DNA of 5,921 nt from Gammaproteobacteria bacterium. GTDB taxonomy: Bacteria; Pseudomonadota; Gammaproteobacteria; S012-40. Below are positions 1-5,692 of the stretch, one piece after another (positions within the stretch are counted from its first letter, which is position 1; each line of letters opens with the position of its first letter). Location: assembly GCA_029879945.1 (NCBI GenBank), contig JAOUPJ010000227.1, positions 1-5,921 on the forward strand, read 5' to 3'. Below the pieces are notes generated by a model. The model saw only the letters and a list, made by a program, of their open reading frames with translations, searched no databases and was not told the origin of the DNA. The position numbers were made by a program, and so were the translations under genes.

Positions 1-122
1 TTTTCCACGGCGTTCAATTGTCGAAGCACGGTACTTTTGTTCAATCCCAAATGTTTGGCTGCCCCGGTTAGTGAGCCCTCCCGGCAGATCGCCAATATCG
101 TCCGTAGATCGTTCCAGTCCAC
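1..122 (-). CDS. LysR-family transcriptional regulator, N-terminal 40 residues (partial)
   Basis: Reading leftwards from a GTG at 122-120, the translation begins VDWNDLRTILAICREGS and continues LTGAAKHLGLNKSTVLRQL. This is the N-terminal winged helix-turn-helix of LysR-type regulators: the 'DWNDL..' opening, the 'GSLTGAAKHLGLNKSTVLRQL' recognition region (about residues 16-36) and the start of the linker helix (NAVE). The frame is open to the window edge, so the effector-binding domain lies outside. The GTG start is well fixed: GAGGAG sits five bases upstream and an in-frame TGA lies just 5' of the GTG. The gene is divergent from the DUF2938/DUF6356 pair, which for this family usually means it regulates that pair and possibly itself. 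The effector cannot be told from this fragment. Family assignment is secure; target and ligand are inference. Confidence 0.9.
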   Translation of the reverse strand, partial: MDWNDLRTILAICREGSLTGAAKHLGLNKSTVLRQLNAVE

Positions 123-160
123 ATTTTCTCCTCACTACTTCTATGAGATATAACCCAATA

Positions 161-206
161 GTTGCGTTTTCGCAACCTTTTATTGCGTCTATCAACCTTT
201 ACGTTG
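161..206. promoter_or_regulatory. Candidate LysR operator: palindrome plus 20-bp-spaced repeats
   Basis: The divergent intergenic region holds a perfect inverted repeat, GTTGCG (161-166) and CGCAAC (171-176) around TTTT. The pattern then partly repeats: TTGCGT occurs at 162 and 183, and CAACCTTT at 173-180 and 193-200, spaced 20-21 bases or about two helical turns. A second dyad, CAAC (193-196) and GTTG (203-206), overlaps the copy. LysR regulators typically bind two adjacent dyads on one DNA face between divergent genes, so location and spacing fit. A possible -10 element TATAAC for the rightward genes lies at 231-236, but I found no convincing -35. The repeats are seen directly; the operator role is inferred. 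Confidence 0.55.
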
Positions 207-256
207 TTTTTTTGTATACGCTAAACTCTGTATAACGGTTTGGGATGGAATAAATT

Positions 257-766
257 ATGACGGACACCTTCTACGATCTGAGTCTCTTAGCACTGCTGAT
301 GGGCATTATTGCAACAGCAATCTTGGACCTAAGTGTACTGGGACTCAAAATGATGGGGGCCAGCACAACAAATTGGGCTCTGGTTGGGCGCTGGGTCGTC
401 TTTGTCTCGCGCGGCCAATTTGGAGCCATTGCCAATGGCAATGGCAATGGTACAAAGGTTCGATTTGAATTGGTCTATGGTTGGCTGTTTCATTACATCG
501 TTGGCGTAATCTACAGCTTGCTCTTTTTGCTTATTTGCCAAGGCTTTTCTTTGCCTGTAAGCCTTGGTGGCGCCCTGGGTTTTGGCATTCTTACAGTGCT
601 AGCACCCTGGCTAATATTACAACCAGGGCTGGGGTTGGGACTCTTTGCGGCCAACACCCCAAAGCCAGCGAAAACCCGATTATTGAATCTCACCATTCAT
701 AGCATTTTTGGTTTTAGCCTTTTTATAGCTTGGAAAATACTAACTCAATTAGTGGAGATATTATAA
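257..766 (+). CDS. DUF2938 family integral membrane protein
   Basis: A 169-residue hydrophobic protein with about four membrane segments (roughly residues 8-31, 74-97, 102-122 and 145-166). Motifs I associate with DUF2938 are NWALVGRW (39-46) followed by a SRGQF turn, GWLFHYIVG (75-83), LAPWLILQPGLGLG (115-128), AANTPKP (131-137) and HSIFGFSL (148-155). Length is normal for the family, whose biochemical function is unknown to me; it is presumably in the inner membrane. The ATG at 257 is preceded by a modest TGGA ribosome-binding site at 246-249. The loop between helices 1 and 2 is extended by NGNGNG (60-65), encoded by a hexanucleotide repeat. The stop codon overlaps the next start (TAATG), suggesting coupled translation, and the divergent LysR gene is the likely regulator. 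Family call is confident; function is not known. Confidence 0.85.
   Translation: MTDTFYDLSLLALLMGIIATAILDLSVLGLKMMGASTTNWALVGRWVVFVSRGQFGAIANGNGNGTKVRFELVYGWLFHYIVGVIYSLLFLLICQGFSLPVSLGGALGFGILTVLAPWLILQPGLGLGLFAANTPKPAKTRLLNLTIHSIFGFSLFIAWKILTQLVEIL
434..450 (+). repeat. Short in-frame hexanucleotide repeat (AATGGC, nearly 3 copies)
   Basis: AATGGC is repeated at 434, 440 and 446 (last copy lacking the final C) inside the DUF2938 gene and encodes alternating Asn-Gly (residues 60-65). Just upstream, GCCATTG at 425-431 is complementary to the repeat, so the region can also fold on itself. Copy-number change would add or remove one NG pair without shifting frame. The tract is short, so it may simply be a tolerant loop. 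Confidence 0.6.
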
Positions 767-1038
767 TGAATCCTTTTTTGCAACACCCCCACCAACAAGG
801 CGTTAGTTATACAGCGCACCTCTTCTTTGCCGCTCGCATCGCCATTCGATTACTTTGCAGTACCACCGCTTTTGCGTTACATGCTGTAATGCCCTTCATT
901 GATATCCATCGTCGACTAGATCTGGCAGCTACCATAAGATTTCTAGAAGAACACAATAAATGGATAGAAGAAAAAAAGAAATTTGGCCACAGCGATTCCA
1001 CCACGCGAGAGCTTCCGCAATCAAACCACATCGGCTGA
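766..1038 (+). CDS. Small DUF6356-like protein
   Basis: Ninety residues beginning MNPFLQHPHQQGVSYTAHLF, followed by FAARIAIRLLCSTTAFALHA and VMPFIDIHRRL. The pattern 'NPF..HP...G.SY..H..FA.R...R.......HA..PF' is what I recall of the DUF6356 family, small proteins with one hydrophobic segment (here about residues 19-46). After it comes a charged tail (IRFLEEHNKWIEEKKK) that seems longer than usual. The ATG at 766 is chosen over an in-frame TTG at 730, which lies inside the preceding gene, because GTGGAG at 751-756 gives a proper ribosome-binding site and the TAATG overlap with the DUF2938 stop is a classic coupling arrangement. Function is unknown; the coupling suggests it acts with, or in fixed ratio to, the DUF2938 membrane protein. 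The family call rests on memory of the motif. Confidence 0.75.
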   Translation: MNPFLQHPHQQGVSYTAHLFFAARIAIRLLCSTTAFALHAVMPFIDIHRRLDLAATIRFLEEHNKWIEEKKKFGHSDSTTRELPQSNHIG

Positions 1039-1326
1039 GTGGGAGCTCAGGGTAAGGACATTTCCGAAAACTTACCAAGTTTGCATTACTTAAACCACAA
1101 ATACCAAGACTTAAATACATTCAAGAAGTTACACCTCAAATTAGAATTGGCCTAATTACACTAGGCGCTCCAAAAGTTCAATCCTCTATGCAATTCAGAG
1201 AGTGCGTTAATAACAAATAATCTCGAATATTCCTGAATATAAGTACAAATTAATTTCTATTTAGTTAGAATACGCGCGAATTAAATCACCCTAATTAAGA
1301 CCCGTTCTAAAATATTGGAAGGCCGC
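1039..1326. other. AT-rich intergenic region before the lipoprotein gene
   Basis: This 288-base stretch contains no gene I can support. It has no intrinsic terminator with a T tract after the DUF6356-like gene. The notable element is a dyad ATATTC-CT-GAATAT at 1227-1240 (listed separately). I could not find a convincing sigma-70 promoter; TATAAG at 1238-1243 and TAGAAT at 1266-1271 are possible -10 hexamers without good partners. Confidence 0.5.
1227..1240. promoter_or_regulatory. Inverted repeat ATATTC-CT-GAATAT upstream of the lipoprotein gene
   Basis: A perfect 6+2+6 dyad lies 86 bases upstream of the lipoprotein start codon. Its compact symmetry is compatible with a dimeric regulator site, but it is AT-rich, where such dyads arise by chance, and it matches no consensus I recognise. 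A possible -10 TATAAG overlaps its right arm. Confidence 0.3.
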
Positions 1327-3093
1327 ATGAAATCCGCTAGTTACCTTCTTACATCAGTTGTAGTTTCAGCTTCACTGATTGTTCTAACAGCGTGTGGTGG
1401 CGGAAGCAGTAGCAGTGATAATCAAACGGGAACTAAAACAGGAGTTCTATTACCAGGCCCAATTTCCGGTGTTGCATACAAAACAGAGACTCAATCAGGT
1501 TTCACCAATGAAAAGGGTGAATTCTCCTACCTAACAGGAGAACACGTTCAGTTCTCTATCGGGGAAATTGAACTAGGAAAAACCACTGCCCAGAAAGTAA
1601 TCACACCCTTTGACATCTTTGACTTCGACCCACTTTATGCGAAGAATTTCGAAAAATTTTCAAGCGATTTGAGAGACATTACCAAACCCAGTGCAGCGGT
1701 CAATTGGACCATGCTGCTCCTCTCTCTTGACGCTGACAATAATCCCAGCAACGGAATAAAGATTCCCAATACATTACACACACTATTGGATGAACCTTTC
1801 AATCTATGGTTTCGTACCCGTGACGCCTACAATAACAGCAGTTCTGAATTCAATTCTTTGATGGCGAAAACGCGACTCGCCGGTGTTTGGGCAGGTGCGC
1901 ATAAAGCTTTTACTCCGCATTTGGCAGCCAAGTGGTTGTACGACTCATTGGGACTAAAACCTAAACTCTATAAACGCACTCAATACTCGTTAGACGTGAG
2001 TCCCATTGATGTAGACAACTCGAATGACTATAGCGAAAAATACACCTACGATCCCGCTACCCGTACCGTTCAATATGGCTATACCTATGGTAGCTCACCT
2101 ATGGAATATGTGTCTTACCGTATCTATGATGAGAATCAACATCCCGCTAAGGAGAGGGATGAATTGGGCTACACCATCGAAACCCAATACACAGCAGACT
2201 ACCTACTTTCATCCAGTCTAACCGACCTGAATGGCGACGGGGCGACGATTTCCAAAACCACTTATGAGCATGATGGAAATGGCTTTGTATCCTCTGCAAC
2301 AGTAGACAATAATAATGATGGCTCAATTGATGAAATTGTTTTATATGAACACGATGCTGCAGGCTTTGAATACAAAAAAACCAGCAATGGTGAGGCTGTC
2401 ATTGATACCATTTATGACGAACAAGGAAAAAAAACTGAATATGTTTGGTTAGCCTATCGATACAAATACTACTACAATGATCAAAATCAGCTCTCCGCCA
2501 AAGAGGAATATACAAAAGTGTCCCTCATTCACCGAATTACTGAAAAGTATTACTATACGGGCGGAAAACTCAGCAAAACTGAATATTACAAGGGTAGCGA
2601 AGCCGTATTAACTAAAATTGTTTATACTGAATACGATGGCTTGAGCACTACAATCAAGACTGACGAAAGGGCAGACGGTAGTATTAATTCTATCATGACA
2701 TTTTCCAAAGACCAAGCAGGACGATCGCTGGGGATTGAACAGGACTACAACGCAGACGGTATAGTAGATTACAAAAGTGTCTCTGGCTACGACGATTTTG
2801 GTAATTTGATCTACTCGGAACTTTTTACCGGAAGATATCCGATGAGTATTACAGAACTGGACTACGACGAAAATCATGCCCTTATTAGGGAACGACACAT
2901 TTCATATACGCCGACTACAGAGTTAAAACAGGTTTCTCCGGTCCAATATTATTATGACGAAAACAGTGCGCTAACAAAGTGGGAGAAATACTCCAGTATT
3001 GATGGCTCAGTAATCGAACGTCGCACCACCGAAGTTGAGCTTCGAGAATTGAACTGGTGGGATGCCTATTATGAGGACACCCTGTTCGACTAG
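1327..3093 (+). CDS. Large lipoprotein with YD-like repeats and D-x-N-x-D-G loops
   Basis: 588 residues. The ATG at 1327 follows GGAAGG (1317-1322) and gives a standard lipoprotein signal peptide, MKSASYLLTSVVVSASLIVL then TAC, with the lipobox cysteine at 23. Glycines rather than aspartate after Cys23 suggest outer-membrane sorting. A low-complexity linker (GGGSSSS) follows. Residues about 39-135 (GVLLPGPISGVAYKTETQSG; EKGEFSYLTGEHVQFSIGE; then LLLSLDADNNPSNGIKI) form a module I have seen at the start of other gammaproteobacterial lipoproteins. From about 239 to 548 come roughly 13 degenerate YD-like units with a period near 25. Interleaved acidic loops DLNGDG (300), DNNNDG (327), DERADG (446) and DYNADG (473) resemble calcium-binding loops. 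There is no enzyme motif. It is likely a cell-surface or periplasmic beta-rich scaffold or adhesin-like protein; role unknown. It appears monocistronic. Confidence 0.85.
   Translation: MKSASYLLTSVVVSASLIVLTACGGGSSSSDNQTGTKTGVLLPGPISGVAYKTETQSGFTNEKGEFSYLTGEHVQFSIGEIELGKTTAQKVITPFDIFDFDPLYAKNFEKFSSDLRDITKPSAAVNWTMLLLSLDADNNPSNGIKIPNTLHTLLDEPFNLWFRTRDAYNNSSSEFNSLMAKTRLAGVWAGAHKAFTPHLAAKWLYDSLGLKPKLYKRTQYSLDVSPIDVDNSNDYSEKYTYDPATRTVQYGYTYGSSPMEYVSYRIYDENQHPAKERDELGYTIETQYTADYLLSSSLTDLNGDGATISKTTYEHDGNGFVSSATVDNNNDGSIDEIVLYEHDAAGFEYKKTSNGEAVIDTIYDEQGKKTEYVWLAYRYKYYYNDQNQLSAKEEYTKVSLIHRITEKYYYTGGKLSKTEYYKGSEAVLTKIVYTEYDGLSTTIKTDERADGSINSIMTFSKDQAGRSLGIEQDYNADGIVDYKSVSGYDDFGNLIYSELFTGRYPMSITELDYDENHALIRERHISYTPTTELKQVSPVQYYYDENSALTKWEKYSSIDGSVIERRTTEVELRELNWWDAYYEDTLFD
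2041..2970 (+). repeat. Degenerate YD-like protein repeat region, about 13 units
   Basis: Within the lipoprotein, a Tyr-rich strand followed by an Asp/Asn-Gly turn recurs with key turn residues at 242, 268, 291, 316, 343, 364, 385, 411 (Thr instead of Asp), 437, 462, 489, 514 and 544. Examples are YTYDPATRT, YEHDGNGF, YEHDAAGF, IYDEQGK, YYNDQNQL, GYDDFGNL, DYDENHAL and YYDENSAL. Spacing is 21-30 residues, mostly 23-27. This resembles the YD repeats of RHS/teneurin shells but is more diverged, with no RHS core or toxin C-terminus. Pairs of D-x-x-x-D-G loops precede some units, at 300/327 and 446/473, each pair exactly 27 residues apart. Confidence 0.7.
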
Positions 3094-3119
3094 CCATGCA
3101 CTATTTGTATCGGTAAATC

Positions 3120-3140
3120 AAGTACGGTGAGACTGTACTT
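3120..3140 (+). terminator. Hairpin just downstream of the lipoprotein gene
   Basis: AAGTACGGT (3120-3128) and ACTGTACTT (3132-3140) pair over nine positions with one G-U wobble around a GAG loop, 26 bases after the lipoprotein stop. No T tract follows (CCCC comes next), so it is not a canonical intrinsic terminator. It could stabilise the mRNA 3' end or mark a factor-dependent stop. Confidence 0.35.
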
Positions 3141-3245
3141 CCCCAACTCACGTTTTCATCTCAAGGAAAAGCCGGCATCTATAGCAAGCGCTCTATTTGC
3201 GAATCACCTGTATAGGCGTGAAAATATTCGTCTGTCATTATTCCT

Positions 3246-3274
3246 TTTAAATTAAACAAAATTTTGCTTATACT
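3246..3274 (+). promoter_or_regulatory. Putative sigma-70 promoter for the DAFRHA/AHE exported protein
   Basis: TTTAAA (3246-3251) and TATACT (3269-3274) are separated by 17 bases and match the -35 and -10 consensus at four and five of six positions. They lie about 100 bases upstream of the chosen start at 3374. A dyad TTACC-TATC-GGTAA (3282-3295) falls at about the expected transcription start, where a repressor could block initiation. Promoter assignment is by eye. Confidence 0.45.
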
Positions 3275-3281
3275 CTCGTTG

Positions 3282-3295
3282 TTACCTATCGGTAA
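3282..3295. promoter_or_regulatory. Inverted repeat TTACC-TATC-GGTAA at the predicted transcription start
   Basis: A perfect 5+4+5 dyad begins eight bases downstream of the predicted -10 box. Outer complementary segments GCTTA (3266-3270) and TAAGC (3293-3297) also exist but use an overlapping right arm. It could be an operator or a short 5'UTR hairpin; no known consensus is recognised. Confidence 0.35.
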
Positions 3296-3373
3296 GCGCT
3301 GTTTAATTTCCTTCCTCTAAAATCCCCCCACAATAGACACATTAGCCAATTGGATCCAGAGGCGATTCAATCC

Positions 3374-4228
3374 GTGAAAAAGCCAATAATACTTTTTGTT
3401 CTCGTATTTTTTTTAGTCGATTCCCTATCCTGGGCTCTACCCAAATCGGCCACCCCGTTTTCCCTGGATGACCAGACCTTTCTCCAACACCTCAATAGCA
3501 AGCCCGTGGACTTTTTCAAAGCCGAGAACATGTTTATCAGATCACCAGCGAAAGATTCATTTGTGTATCGTTTTGCGTCTTTGGTGATTGATCTTGTAGA
3601 CCTAAGAAAATTCGACACCTACATCAAACCCACAGAACAATCCGTTCTAAAAGACTACGTAAAGAGCCGACTCGCCTATTTCATTACACACCCTAAGGCC
3701 CTCTATGACTTGGCCAAACAGCTGCAAGCCGTGAAAGTTGAGAGTGATGCCCTCACCCGGTCACTGTTTCCAGAGTTTGAACCAGCCCAAGTGAAAAAGG
3801 AAAATATACCTATCCAGTACGGGTATTTGGATACTAAGCCAGATGCGTTTAGACATGCCTATGTAACAGCACGTTTTTGTGAAACACTCTCAAGCAAGCA
3901 TTGGGGACTCGCTTTCATGGCTGCCCATGAAATGGATCGAAATAACAATTCTGGCGCAGCCATTGCCATGGACTTGCACAACAATAGTATCGGCGCGAGA
4001 ATCTATGAGGAATTGCAACACAGCGAAAATCGAGTCGAGAAGCTTAAAGAAAAAGTGCTGTCCGTAAGCTATCGGTTCATCGACTCCTATACTCCACACA
4101 CCCCGGAAGCAGAAGACTACACACCACTGGCACATTCTACTATTAAGCAGAATGAGTTTGATCTCGCCAGCAAACAGTTTGAACTATTCGAGAATGAACT
4201 CGTTTATATAAAGTCTGGCCCTGAATAA
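3374..4228 (+). CDS. Exported protein with DAFRHA / AHE / MDLHNN signature (DUF6973-like)
   Basis: 284 residues from a GTG at 3374, chosen over an in-frame TTG at 3350. The GTG has AGAGG at 3358-3362 (rather long 11-base spacing) and places two lysines directly before a hydrophobic stretch (PIILFVLVFFLV), forming a signal peptide that probably ends near SWA (residue 21). The TTG has no ribosome-binding site. The core is DAFRHAYVTARF (157-168), AAHEMDRNNNSG (183-194) and AMDLHNNSIGARI (198-210). I recall this order (D-x-F-R-H-A, A-H-E, M-D-x-x-N-N-x-x-G) from DUF6973-type domains of uncharacterised secreted bacterial proteins. The conserved Asp157, His161, His185, Glu186, Asp200 and His202 would suit a metal or catalytic site, which is inference. 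Residues 22-150 are helical-looking and unrecognised. The gene appears monocistronic and ends facing the convergent DUF6488 gene. Confidence 0.7.
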   Translation: MKKPIILFVLVFFLVDSLSWALPKSATPFSLDDQTFLQHLNSKPVDFFKAENMFIRSPAKDSFVYRFASLVIDLVDLRKFDTYIKPTEQSVLKDYVKSRLAYFITHPKALYDLAKQLQAVKVESDALTRSLFPEFEPAQVKKENIPIQYGYLDTKPDAFRHAYVTARFCETLSSKHWGLAFMAAHEMDRNNNSGAAIAMDLHNNSIGARIYEELQHSENRVEKLKEKVLSVSYRFIDSYTPHTPEAEDYTPLAHSTIKQNEFDLASKQFELFENELVYIKSGPE

Positions 4229-4355
4229 CCTATTTCGGTCAATATTCAACTCGAGTCATTTTTTCAAACTTTAGAAAGGCGCCCTTAAAGCGCTTAAGTA
4301 TGTGCCCAAGTAACGCCCCCTACCTCCCTCATCCATTTGCGAAAATAGCCAGATT

Positions 4356-4383
4356 GCACAGAGGAGAAAAACATCCTCTGTGC
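4356..4383. terminator. Strong hairpin between convergent genes, possible bidirectional terminator
   Basis: GCACAGAGGA (4356-4365) and TCCTCTGTGC (4374-4383) form a perfect 10-bp stem with an eight-base loop, in the gap between the plus-strand exported protein (stop 4228) and the minus-strand DUF6488 gene (stop 4449). The position suits termination from both sides. Neither side has a strong T run (GTCATTTATT on the plus side; AATCTGGCTATTTT on the minus side), so the terminator call is moderate. Confidence 0.5.
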
Positions 4384-4448
4384 GTCATTTATTGAAAACT
4401 GGCAAATATTTTACTCTAATTCGAGTTTTACTCAGCAATTTTTGTCTT

Positions 4449-4799
4449 CTAATTTCCTGTGTAGTTCGCCGCGATATAGTGGCCGTCCAGGCTATAAAAC
4501 ATATAAAGGGTCTGCTTCGATGCATCGGCAACTTTTTTGTTAGAGAAAGAGACTACCCATTCCGGACCTTGTGAAAAGGTTTTTTTCTCTACCGTTGCTG
4601 GCTTGGTACCCGCCCAGGATTCCTCAATTTTCCCGGCCTTAACCAATTGCTCTAATTTTTTAATCGCCTTCCCGGAAGCATCATCAGCAGAAACAGGGCC
4701 ATGGGAATGGCCGTGACCGTGCTCATGGCCTGGTCCAGCCAAGGCAGATCCTGAAACCAGTCCAGCAATACATACAGAAATCATCATTAGTTTACGCAT
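4449..4799 (-). CDS. Periplasmic histidine-rich DUF6488 family protein
   Basis: 116 residues from the ATG at 4799-4797, with AGGA eight bases upstream; an in-frame TTG at 4820 is rejected because it precedes that ribosome-binding site. A signal peptide (MRKLMMISVCIAGLVSGSALA) is followed directly by a metal-binding-type cluster GPGHEHGHGHSHGP (22-35). The folded part has EQLVKAGKIEESWAG (50-64), FSQGPEWVVSFSNKKVAD (75-92), SKQTLYMFYSLDGHYIAANY (94-113) and a C-terminal TGN; I recall the GPEWVV, SKQTLY and IAANYTG motifs from DUF6488. The shape recalls a single PepSY-like unit. The His cluster suggests transient binding of Zn, Ni, Co or Cu in the periplasm. It lies 92 bases downstream of the hupE-like gene on the same strand, so the two are probably co-transcribed and act on the same metal. 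Metal identity cannot be read from the sequence. Confidence 0.85.
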   Translation of the reverse strand: MRKLMMISVCIAGLVSGSALAGPGHEHGHGHSHGPVSADDASGKAIKKLEQLVKAGKIEESWAGTKPATVEKKTFSQGPEWVVSFSNKKVADASKQTLYMFYSLDGHYIAANYTGN

Positions 4800-4836
4800 A
4801 CTTTTATTCCTTTTGTTCAAGTTTTACGTTTGCTCA

Positions 4837-4868
4837 GCGCACAGTTACCTAACCGAAAAACTGTGTGC
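4837..4868. other. Hairpin in the hupE-DUF6488 intercistronic gap
   Basis: GCGCACAGTT (4837-4846) and AACTGTGTGC (4859-4868) are complementary over ten positions except one G-T pair, with a 12-base loop. In the minus-strand transcript this pair becomes an A-C mismatch, leaving a stem interrupted near its base. It sits in the middle of the 92-base gap and could be an attenuator, an RNA processing site or a stabilising stem that sets different levels of the two proteins. No T tract follows in the minus direction. Confidence 0.4.
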
Positions 4869-4891
4869 ACAAAATTGCTTGACAGCACTTT

Positions 4892-5692
4892 TTAGTCAAT
4901 CGAATCATGGCGGGAACCCTGCCTCAATTGCGCCTCTTTGGCTTCATCCATTTTCAGATGCTCGTGGAAATGGTTGTCACTGCTAAATCCAAACTCATCC
5001 GGATCAGAAACGTGTGAATAGCCATGCATCTGCATCATAAACAAATAGAGTCCGAAAAAAATAAGCCCGTAGTTGGATATTCGACTAAATGCCTGGAAAG
5101 ACGCTGCCTTACGCCATCCAGCCAGTACCAGCAGCATCACGCTCAATGCGAGAATCTGCCCCAATTCAATACCAACGTTAAATGAAACGATATTCATCAG
5201 TAGTGAGTCTTCGCTCAAGGGTAGCTGCTGTAAGCGGGTTGAGAGCCCCAGCCCATGAATCAATCCCAAAGCGACGATCATTGCCAACATGTTTGGTGCC
5301 TGAATGTTCAAGTGCTTTTTAAATCCATCCAGATTTGCAAAGGCGATATAACAGACACTCAAGGCAATCACCGCATCAATAAGGAAGTAGTTCACTTGTA
5401 TGCCATTAAAGGTGGCAATAATGAGCGTTACGCTATGCCCAAGGGTGAAGGCAGTAATGTATTTTACAATATCTTTAAACCGGGTAAGAAAAAAGATAAT
5501 GCCAAAAACAAACGCCAAATGATCGTAGCCAGACAGCATATGCGTGGCGCCAATCCACATATAGCGCAGGTTTCCGCCTTCTATAATGGATTGTTTCTCC
5601 GCCTCAGACATACCATGCCCCAGGGCCTGACTCGCAAAAAACAAAACGGCAAAAGCGATCAGCCAACGCGTCGTTCGTATTTCAGAATTCAT
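4892..5692 (-). CDS. HupE/UreJ family membrane protein
   Basis: 266 residues from the ATG at 5692-5690. GAGG five bases upstream supports this start over an in-frame GTG at 5698, which overlaps that site. A signal peptide (W10 to G25, cleavage near ALG|HG) precedes about six membrane segments. Family motifs are HMLSGYDHLAFVFG (51-64), FTLGHSVTL (82-90), IDAVIALSV (105-113), GLIHGLG (143-149) and FNVGIELGQ (171-179); conserved His51, Asp57, His58, His86, His146 and Glu176 would line a metal path. Relatives accompany hydrogenase and urease genes and are linked to nickel or cobalt uptake, but this longer variant with a leader commonly stands apart from such enzymes, as here. The C-terminal tail is soluble and His/Asp-rich (HGYSHVSDPDEF; DNHFHEHLKMDE). 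It is probably in an operon with the downstream DUF6488 gene. Substrate direction and metal are unknown. Confidence 0.9.
   Translation of the reverse strand: MNSEIRTTRWLIAFAVLFFASQALGHGMSEAEKQSIIEGGNLRYMWIGATHMLSGYDHLAFVFGIIFFLTRFKDIVKYITAFTLGHSVTLIIATFNGIQVNYFLIDAVIALSVCYIAFANLDGFKKHLNIQAPNMLAMIVALGLIHGLGLSTRLQQLPLSEDSLLMNIVSFNVGIELGQILALSVMLLVLAGWRKAASFQAFSRISNYGLIFFGLYLFMMQMHGYSHVSDPDEFGFSSDNHFHEHLKMDEAKEAQLRQGSRHDSID

Noticed and set aside
1035..1050. CTGAG-TGGGAG-CTCAG hairpin over the stop codon of the DUF6356-like gene
   Set aside because: The stem is only five base pairs and is not followed by T residues, so I do not call it a terminator.
2608..2898. A 96-codon minus-strand open frame inside the lipoprotein gene
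   Set aside because: It is a shadow of the repeat region; no start signal or family pattern is visible.
1327..3093. Reading the YD-like repeat protein as an RHS or contact-dependent toxin
   Set aside because: There is no RHS core motif, no variable C-terminal toxin and no immunity gene downstream; it carries a lipoprotein signal instead.
4249..4264. ACTCGAGT palindrome followed by a run of T after the exported protein gene
   Set aside because: The eight-base palindrome has no loop and cannot form a useful hairpin, so the T run alone is not enough for a terminator.
4276..4300. GGCGCC and AGCGCT palindromes with CTTAA/TTAAG arms
   Set aside because: The arms are short and the inner positions mismatch; they are common short palindromes with no clear function.
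4380..4574. A 64-codon plus-strand open frame overlapping the 3' end of the DUF6488 gene
   Set aside because: It begins inside the intergenic hairpin, has no ribosome-binding site, and runs antisense to a well-supported gene.
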